64,000 nucleotides of DNA. Origin: Miltoncostaea oceani. Its GTDB lineage: Bacteria; Actinomycetota; Thermoleophilia; Miltoncostaeales; Miltoncostaeaceae. The position numbers were made by a program, and so were the translations under genes. The notes under the pieces were generated by a model. The model had not been told where the DNA came from and did no database searches. It saw only the letters and a list, made by a program, of their open reading frames with translations. Below are positions 59,474 through 64,000 of this stretch, piece by piece; position 1 is the first letter of the stretch, and each line of letters begins with the position of its first letter. The stretch lies in the NCBI RefSeq assembly GCF_018141545.1, contig NZ_CP064356.1:2431001-2495000 (forward strand). The letters are read 5' to 3'.

Positions 59474-61120
59474 ATGCGGGCCCGGCGGATGATCGCGATC
59501 GTGACGGTGGCGTCCTGCCTCGCCACGCCGGCGGTCGCCGGTGCGGCGAGGGTGTGGCAGCCCGCGCTCACGATCACGCCGCGCGGGGCGCAGCCCGGCG
59601 ACCCCGCGGCGGCCGCGGGGACGGGGGGCGAGGGGCTCGCCGCGTTCACCGTGGACCACGCCGGCCGCGCGCAGGTGGAGGCGCGGGTGCGTGTGCCGGA
59701 CGTCCGCGCGCCCTGGGCGCGGCTGGTGCTGTCCGGGACCTTCCCCGTGCGGCCCCCGCCGCCCGTGGCCGCGATCGAACCGGGCGGGAGGGCGTTCGTC
59801 GCGTGGAGGGTCCCCGGGGGCGGTGTGCGCGCAGCCGTGCGGGACCGGCCGCGTGGCGCGTGGCGGGTGGTGCCCGTCGCGGCCGGCGGCGCGACCGACG
59901 ACGAGTTCCGCTCGTTCACCGGCGCCGCGGCGGCGATGCAGGGCGGGACCGTCCTGTCGACGCTGGCGTGGGCGGAGCGGACAGGCGGAGCGTGGACGGT
60001 GCGGGTCGCCCGGCGGGCGGGGACCGGCGCGGTGTGGGGCGAGTCGCCGCGGCTCCCGCTGCCCGCGGGCGCCGACGGGCCGTCGGTGGCCGTCGCCGCC
60101 GACGGCACCGTCACCGCCGCCTGGTCGATCCCGGCGACCCCCGCGCCGTTCGAGGGCGGCGGCATCCAGGCGGCCGTCGCGACGCCGGACGGCGGCTGGA
60201 CACCCACGGTCACGCTCTCCGCCGACGGCCTGCTCCCCTCGGCGGCGGCCACCTCCGGTGGGCGCGCGGCCGTCGCGTGGGAGGACCACGGCGGGCCGGT
60301 GCCGACCGTGACGGTCGCCGAGGCCGGCGCCGGGACGACGTGGGGGGCGCCCCGGCCGGTGGCCCCCGGCCAGGCGCCGCGCATCGCGGGCAACCCCTCG
60401 GGGGACCTCGCGATGACGTGGGCGGGACCGGGCACCGCCGACGCCACGCCGATCCTCGCCGCGGTCCGCCCGGCGCTCGGCGCGTGGCCGGCGCCGGCGA
60501 CACTGACGGCCGGCGTCGGGCTCACCCGCATCGAGGCGTCGCTCGCGCGGGTCGCCATCGGCGGCACCGGCCGGGCGTTCGTGGGCGTGCTCGACCAGGA
60601 GGGACCCGGCTCGGCGACGGTCGTCCTCGGGGCCGCACGGGCCGGCGAGCGGTGGTCGATCGTCGGGCAGCCGGTCGGCGGCGACGAGTTCGGCGTCGCG
60701 ATCTCGGCATCGGCGGGCGGCAACGGGCTGGCCGTGCTCCCCACGTACGACCCGCTCCTCGCGAGGGACTTCGACGGCTACGGGCGGCCGGTGATCACGG
60801 CGGGCCTCGCGGGCGCACGACGCGGCGGCGGCACGGTGGCGTGGACCGCCGTCGTCCGCAACCGCGGGCGCTTCACCGCGCGGTCGGTGACCCTGCGCCT
60901 CGGCGTCTGCTGCGGCACGCGCCTGCTGTCGGCCCACCCCGCCGGCGTCCGATCGGGACCGCAGGTCACCTGGACGTTCCCGCACCTCGCGCCGGGTCGC
61001 TCCCTCACGATCCGCCTCACGCTGCGGCACCCCCATCCCGGCCCGGTTCCCCGCCTCAGCGGCACGGTGGACGCCGTCGCACGGCCGCCGACGTTCGTGA
61101 CGGCGACCGCACGGGGCTGA
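59474..61120 (+). CDS. secreted repeat (beta-propeller-like) protein, paralogue 1
   Basis: A 548-residue exported protein. ATG 59474 gives a signal peptide (RRMIAIVTVASCLATPAVAG, cleavage near AGA-AR). The mature part has five or six similar units of about 50-60 residues with an AxxWxxP or AVAWxD core (FVAWRVPGGGVRAAVRDRP, TAAWSIPATPAPF, AAVAWEDHGGPVPTVTVAEA, FVGVLDQEGPGSATVVLGAA), as in sialidase- or kelch-like propellers. Residues about 455-548 are a DUF11-like Ig domain with LRLGVCCGTRLLSAHPAGVR and a double Cys. Tandem to a paralogue at 61192 with matching layout. Role at the cell surface; ligand unknown. Confidence 0.82.
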   Translation: MRARRMIAIVTVASCLATPAVAGAARVWQPALTITPRGAQPGDPAAAAGTGGEGLAAFTVDHAGRAQVEARVRVPDVRAPWARLVLSGTFPVRPPPPVAAIEPGGRAFVAWRVPGGGVRAAVRDRPRGAWRVVPVAAGGATDDEFRSFTGAAAAMQGGTVLSTLAWAERTGGAWTVRVARRAGTGAVWGESPRLPLPAGADGPSVAVAADGTVTAAWSIPATPAPFEGGGIQAAVATPDGGWTPTVTLSADGLLPSAAATSGGRAAVAWEDHGGPVPTVTVAEAGAGTTWGAPRPVAPGQAPRIAGNPSGDLAMTWAGPGTADATPILAAVRPALGAWPAPATLTAGVGLTRIEASLARVAIGGTGRAFVGVLDQEGPGSATVVLGAARAGERWSIVGQPVGGDEFGVAISASAGGNGLAVLPTYDPLLARDFDGYGRPVITAGLAGARRGGGTVAWTAVVRNRGRFTARSVTLRLGVCCGTRLLSAHPAGVRSGPQVTWTFPHLAPGRSLTIRLTLRHPHPGPVPRLSGTVDAVARPPTFVTATARG

Positions 61121-61140
61121 GGTCCCGGCGCCCCGGCCCC

Positions 61141-61163
61141 GGGGCACCCGTGGGGGGTGCCCC
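61141..61163 (+). terminator. hairpin between the tandem paralogues
   Basis: GGGGCACCC and GGGTGCCCC form a perfect 9-bp stem with a 5-nt loop, 20 bp after the first paralogue's stop. No U-tract; it may end or attenuate the transcript before the second copy. Confidence 0.55.
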
Positions 61164-61191
61164 GCGTCCTCCGGTGGTGGGAGAGTGGGCC

Positions 61192-62826
61192 ATGGCCCGC
61201 CGCCGCGCAGTCCTCGCCCTGATGACGGCCGGGATGCTCGCCGCCGTCGCCGCGGTCGTCCCCGTGGCGTCCGCCGCCCGCGTGTGGCACCCGACCCTGA
61301 CGATCGTGCCGCCCGGCCCCGAGCCGGGCGACCCGTCGGCGGCCGACGGCGGCGGGGGGCGGTCGCTCGTGGCCTACCCCACCCGGGCGGGCCGCCGGTC
61401 GCAGGTCGAGGCGCGGCTGCGCGACGGGCCGGTCGCCCGGTGGACGCGGGTCGTCCTGTCGGGCACCTACCCGTCGGTCGTCGGGACGCCCGCCGCCGCG
61501 CTCGACGGCACCGGCCGGGGGTTCGTGGCGTGGCGGGTGCCCGGCGGCCCGGTGCGGGCCGCCGTCCGTGACGTGCCCGGCGGCCCGTGGCGGGTGGTGC
61601 CCGTCGCGCCGGGAGGGACGGCGGGCACGGGGTTCGGGGACGCCGTCGCGCGGATCCGCAACGGCGACGGCCGCGGCGCCGTGATCTGGGCGGAGGGGAC
61701 GACCGCGGTGCGCGCCGCGAGCCGTCCGGGGCTCCGCGCCGCGTGGACCGAGACGCCCACCCTCCCCCTCGACCCGGGGGCGTCGCGTCCCTCGATCGCC
61801 CTGTCGACCGACGGCACCGCCGTCGCGGCGTGGACCGTCCCGCAGGGCGCGGGGTTCTTCGCCACCGGCCCGCTGCGCGCCGCGGTGCGCGCCGCCGACG
61901 GCACGTGGTCGGCGCCGGTGACGCTCGCGCCGGGCGGCGCGCTCGCGGCCTCGGCGGGCGCCGGCGACGCCGGCCGCGCCGTCGTCGCCTGGGAGGACCG
62001 GACCGGCGGGACGTCGCAGGTCCTCGTCGCCGAGAAGCCGTTCGGGCAACCCTGGGGGGCGGCGGTCGACGTGGCCGCCGGGGAGGTCCCCCGCGTCGCG
62101 GCGAACGTCGCGGGCGACCTCGTGCTGACGTGGGCGGGGCCGGGGACACCCGACGCCACGCCCATCCTCGCGGTGGTGCGGCCCGCCGGCGCCCCGTGGC
62201 CCGCGCCGACGGTGCTCACCCCCGGCCGCGACCAGACGTGGGTGGAGGCCTCGCTGGCGCGCCTCGCGATCGGCGGCGGGGCGCGGGCGTTCGTGGCGTG
62301 GCTCGACCCCCAGGGACCGGGGTCGGCGGAGGTGAACCTGGCGGCGGCGAAGGCCGGTGAGCCGTGGGAGCGGTCGGCGCGGCAGGTGCGCAGCGACGAG
62401 ACCGGGTTCGCGCTGTCGGCGTCCTTCTCCAACGCCCTGGCGGTGTCGCCCGTCGAGACGACGGAGGGGTACCGGCTCGACGCGTACGACTACGACGGTT
62501 TCGCGCGGCCCCGGGTGTCGGCCCGGCTCGGGGGGGTCCGGCGGGCCGACGACACCACCGGCTGGACGGCCGTGCTGCGCAACACGGGCCGGGCGCCGGC
62601 GGTGGACGCACGCCTCACCCTCACGATCTGCTGCGGCGTGCGGCTGGTGTCGGCGTCGCCGGCGGGCACCCGGTCCGGGACCTCCGTCGCGTGGACGGTG
62701 CCGCGCATCCCGCCGGGCGGGACGTCGGTGGTGCGCCTCGTCACCCGCCCGGACACGCGGCTGTCGGGGTTCACGCGGGCGGTGGCCGCCGCGCCGGTCG
62801 CCGTGACGGCGACCGTGCGCGGCTGA
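61192..62826 (+). CDS. secreted repeat (beta-propeller-like) protein, paralogue 2
   Basis: A 544-residue exported protein; ATG 61192 with GGGAGAG upstream. Signal peptide RRAVLALMTAGMLAAVAAVV, cleavage near ASA-AR. It follows paralogue 1 along its length: ARVWHPTLTIVPPGPEPGDP, GFVAWRVPGGPVRAAVRDVP, VAAWTVPQGAGF, RAVVAWEDRTGGTSQVLVAE, LTWAGPGTPDATPILAVVRP, and the C-terminal LTICCGVRLVSASPAGTRSG with the same double Cys. The first third is more diverged, and the third repeat unit is shorter. Probably arose by tandem duplication; the two may be expressed separately given the hairpin between them. Confidence 0.82.
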   Translation: MARRRAVLALMTAGMLAAVAAVVPVASAARVWHPTLTIVPPGPEPGDPSAADGGGGRSLVAYPTRAGRRSQVEARLRDGPVARWTRVVLSGTYPSVVGTPAAALDGTGRGFVAWRVPGGPVRAAVRDVPGGPWRVVPVAPGGTAGTGFGDAVARIRNGDGRGAVIWAEGTTAVRAASRPGLRAAWTETPTLPLDPGASRPSIALSTDGTAVAAWTVPQGAGFFATGPLRAAVRAADGTWSAPVTLAPGGALAASAGAGDAGRAVVAWEDRTGGTSQVLVAEKPFGQPWGAAVDVAAGEVPRVAANVAGDLVLTWAGPGTPDATPILAVVRPAGAPWPAPTVLTPGRDQTWVEASLARLAIGGGARAFVAWLDPQGPGSAEVNLAAAKAGEPWERSARQVRSDETGFALSASFSNALAVSPVETTEGYRLDAYDYDGFARPRVSARLGGVRRADDTTGWTAVLRNTGRAPAVDARLTLTICCGVRLVSASPAGTRSGTSVAWTVPRIPPGGTSVVRLVTRPDTRLSGFTRAVAAAPVAVTATVRG

Positions 62827-62835
62827 CCCGGCGCG

Positions 62836-63309
62836 CTAGTCGCCCTTGACGAGGACCGCGGACAGGATTCCCTGCCCGCCGTCGCTGACGCTCACGACCT
62901 TCCAGCCGTCGTCGGCACGCGCCGTGAGCTGCGCCGCCAGCGCGTCCGCCGATCCGGTCTCGACCGCGTACTCGGGGGAGGGGATCTCGGGGTCGCCCTC
63001 CTTCGCGAAGCGGTTCTTGAAGTGGTTGTAGGGCCGCACGACCAGGAAGAAGACGACGGCGGCGATGATGAGGAACGTCAGCACGGCGTTGATGAAGAGG
63101 CCGTACTGGAACCGGCTGCCGTTGATGGTGAAGTCGAGCTCGGAGAAGTCGGGCTGACCACCGATGGCCGCGATCAGCGGGGTGACGACGTTGGCGACGA
63201 AGGCGGCGATCACGGCACCGAACGCGGTGGCGATGACGACCGCGACGGCGAGGGCGACGACGTCCCCCTTGAGCACGAACTCCTTGAAGTCCTTCACGGC
63301 GTTCTTCAT
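62836..63309 (-). CDS. mscL: large-conductance mechanosensitive channel
   Basis: A 157-residue MscL. N-terminal amphipathic helix and first membrane helix: KEFVLKGDVVALAVAVVIAT, AFGAVIAAFVANVVTPLIAA. Periplasmic loop: GGQPDFSELDFTINGSRFQY. Second helix: FINAVLTFLIIAAVVFFLVV, then RPYNHFKNRF. The C-terminal 50 residues (EYAVETGSADALAAQLTARA, DGWKVVSVSDGGQGIL) are longer than usual for MscL and not the standard helical bundle. It opens under hypo-osmotic shock to save the cell. GAGGAGG six bases before ATG is the best Shine-Dalgarno in the window. Confidence 0.95.
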   Translation of the reverse strand: MKNAVKDFKEFVLKGDVVALAVAVVIATAFGAVIAAFVANVVTPLIAAIGGQPDFSELDFTINGSRFQYGLFINAVLTFLIIAAVVFFLVVRPYNHFKNRFAKEGDPEIPSPEYAVETGSADALAAQLTARADDGWKVVSVSDGGQGILSAVLVKGD

Positions 63310-63366
63310 TGGCTTCCTCCTCTGCGGCGGCGGGCGATGGGCGACACGGACGGTCCGGTCTCCGCA

Positions 63367-63372
63367 ACCCTA
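63367..63372 (-). promoter_or_regulatory. -10 element of mscL
   Basis: TAGGGT on the minus strand. A start seven bases downstream gives a leader of about 50 nt that carries the GAGGAGG site, unlike the leaderless promoters elsewhere in the window. Confidence 0.45.
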
Positions 63373-63383
63373 GTCCCGGCGGG

Positions 63384-63399
63384 GGCCGGCGTCCCGGCC
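63384..63399 (-). terminator. possible terminator hairpin upstream of mscL
   Basis: GGCCGG and CCGGCC pair with a CGTC loop, 18 bp past the stop of the gene at 63417 and just before the mscL -10. Short stem and no U-tract. Confidence 0.35.
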
Positions 63400-63416
63400 G
63401 CCGGGCCACATCCGGC

Positions 63417-64000
63417 TCAGTCGGAGACGGCCACCAGCACGCCGATCAGGATGGTGAGGGCGACGACCCCCAGCTCGATGAACCCGAGCGCGCGCCCGAC
63501 CCGTGCGCGCTGCTCGCCGGCGAGCTCGGGGTCGGCGGCGATCTCCCGCAGGGCCTGGTTGGCGACGACGATGGCGATGACGGACACGACGACGGGGATC
63601 GTCACGAAGCCGGCGGCGCCGAGGATCAGGGCGACCGTCGCCCGGCGCGACTCGGGCCGCGGCCCGGCGACCGGACGGGACGCCGGCGGTGGCGCGCCGG
63701 ACCCGGCGCGCTCGGCGGGGGCCTCGGCGGTGTCCCACCCGCCGCCGGGGTCGGCCGCGGCCCCGGCGCCGGACCCGCCGTCGTCCGTCTCCCCGGCGGG
63801 CAGCGCCTCCACGGCGTCGCGCACCACCCCCGGCGGGGGCGCGGCGTTGCGGTGGTCGATCAGCAGGCCGTCGAGGGCCGCGTCGACGGCCTCGGGGTCG
63901 AGGTCGCCGAGCTCCTCGCGGTAGCGGTCACCCGCTCCGGGCTCGCCCGGCCAGGTCGATTCGATGCGGTCGGCGATGCGCCGCCACTGCTCGTCGCTCA
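63417..64000 (-). CDS. two-helix membrane protein, first base of start codon off window
   Basis: About 194 residues. At the right edge the frame reads TG AGC GAC GAG CAG TGG, which would be MSDEQWRRIADRIESTWPGE if the missing base is A (or G). Residues about 1-60 are acidic and soluble; 65-115 are Gly/Pro/Ala-rich. Two helices follow (ATVALILGAAGFVTIPVVVS VIA region and GFIELGVVALTILIGVLVAV) with a charged loop between (REIAADPELAGEQRARVGRA). The two-helix tail resembles DUF4190-type small actinobacterial membrane proteins. Function unknown. A shorter GTG start at 63827 would lose the well-formed N-terminus. Confidence 0.7.
   Translation of the reverse strand, partial: SDEQWRRIADRIESTWPGEPGAGDRYREELGDLDPEAVDAALDGLLIDHRNAAPPPGVVRDAVEALPAGETDDGGSGAGAAADPGGGWDTAEAPAERAGSGAPPPASRPVAGPRPESRRATVALILGAAGFVTIPVVVSVIAIVVANQALREIAADPELAGEQRARVGRALGFIELGVVALTILIGVLVAVSD

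Noticed and set aside
57728-62149. A 1473-codon open frame on the minus strand
   Set aside because: It runs opposite a diguanylate cyclase, tRNA-Gly and the secreted paralogues, is extremely rich in Arg/Pro/Gly, and has no recognisable domain. It is a shadow caused by high GC.

Overview
The window is about 72-75% GC by eye, with dense genes, frequent GTG starts and 4-nt start/stop overlaps. There is no phage, IS element or CRISPR array. Gene content (encapsulin with encapsulated ferritin, Wzm/Wzt exporters, ECF sigma factor fused to a zinc-finger tail) and codon use suggest a high-GC actinomycetote, probably a deep lineage such as Thermoleophilia. That placement is inference; no rRNA or marker phylogeny is available here.

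Layout. 1-2.3 kb: an ECF sigma factor with an anti-sigma-like tail (cut by the left edge), divergent from two small secreted proteins. 2.3-53.3 kb: one very large cell-surface polysaccharide locus, which ends at a strong hairpin overlapping the last stop codon. 53.3-57.7 kb: a small membrane protein, then a leftward operon gltX - membrane protein - encapsulated ferritin - encapsulin shell, divergent from nfo. 57.7-64 kb: a diguanylate cyclase, tRNA-Gly(UCC), two tandem secreted paralogues, mscL and a partial membrane protein.

The polysaccharide locus has several blocks. Block A (3.9-21.9 kb, +) holds the initiating sugar-phosphate transferase, three Wzy-like polymerase/ligase proteins, a BY-kinase with its PHP phosphatase on the opposite strand, glycosyltransferases, and a run of fused proteins (GT4-GT4, stalk-Wzx-Wzy, Wzz-like-Wzy, GT4-FkbM). 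Genes from 8.7 to 21.9 kb are joined by 4-nt overlaps. Two secreted clan GH-A-like glycosidases flank block A. Block B (25-35 kb) and block C (42-48 kb) each carry a complete Wzm/Wzt ABC exporter with GT2/GT4 enzymes and methyltransferases. Block C adds an acyltransferase-aminotransferase fusion that probably makes an N-acylated amino sugar, and a mosaic pair of GT2 genes. Blocks between and after these add a branching GT14, a kelch/sugar-dehydrogenase-like membrane protein and more GT4 enzymes. No complete nucleotide-sugar pathway is present, so precursors must come from elsewhere. The locus could build at least two or three glycans: one Wzx/Wzy type and two ABC-exported.

Several promoters share a TANNNT -10 element 6-8 nt upstream of the start codon, as expected for leaderless mRNAs. 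gltX and nfo appear to share one symmetric -10 element in an 18-bp gap. No stretch longer than 300 bp lacks a gene.
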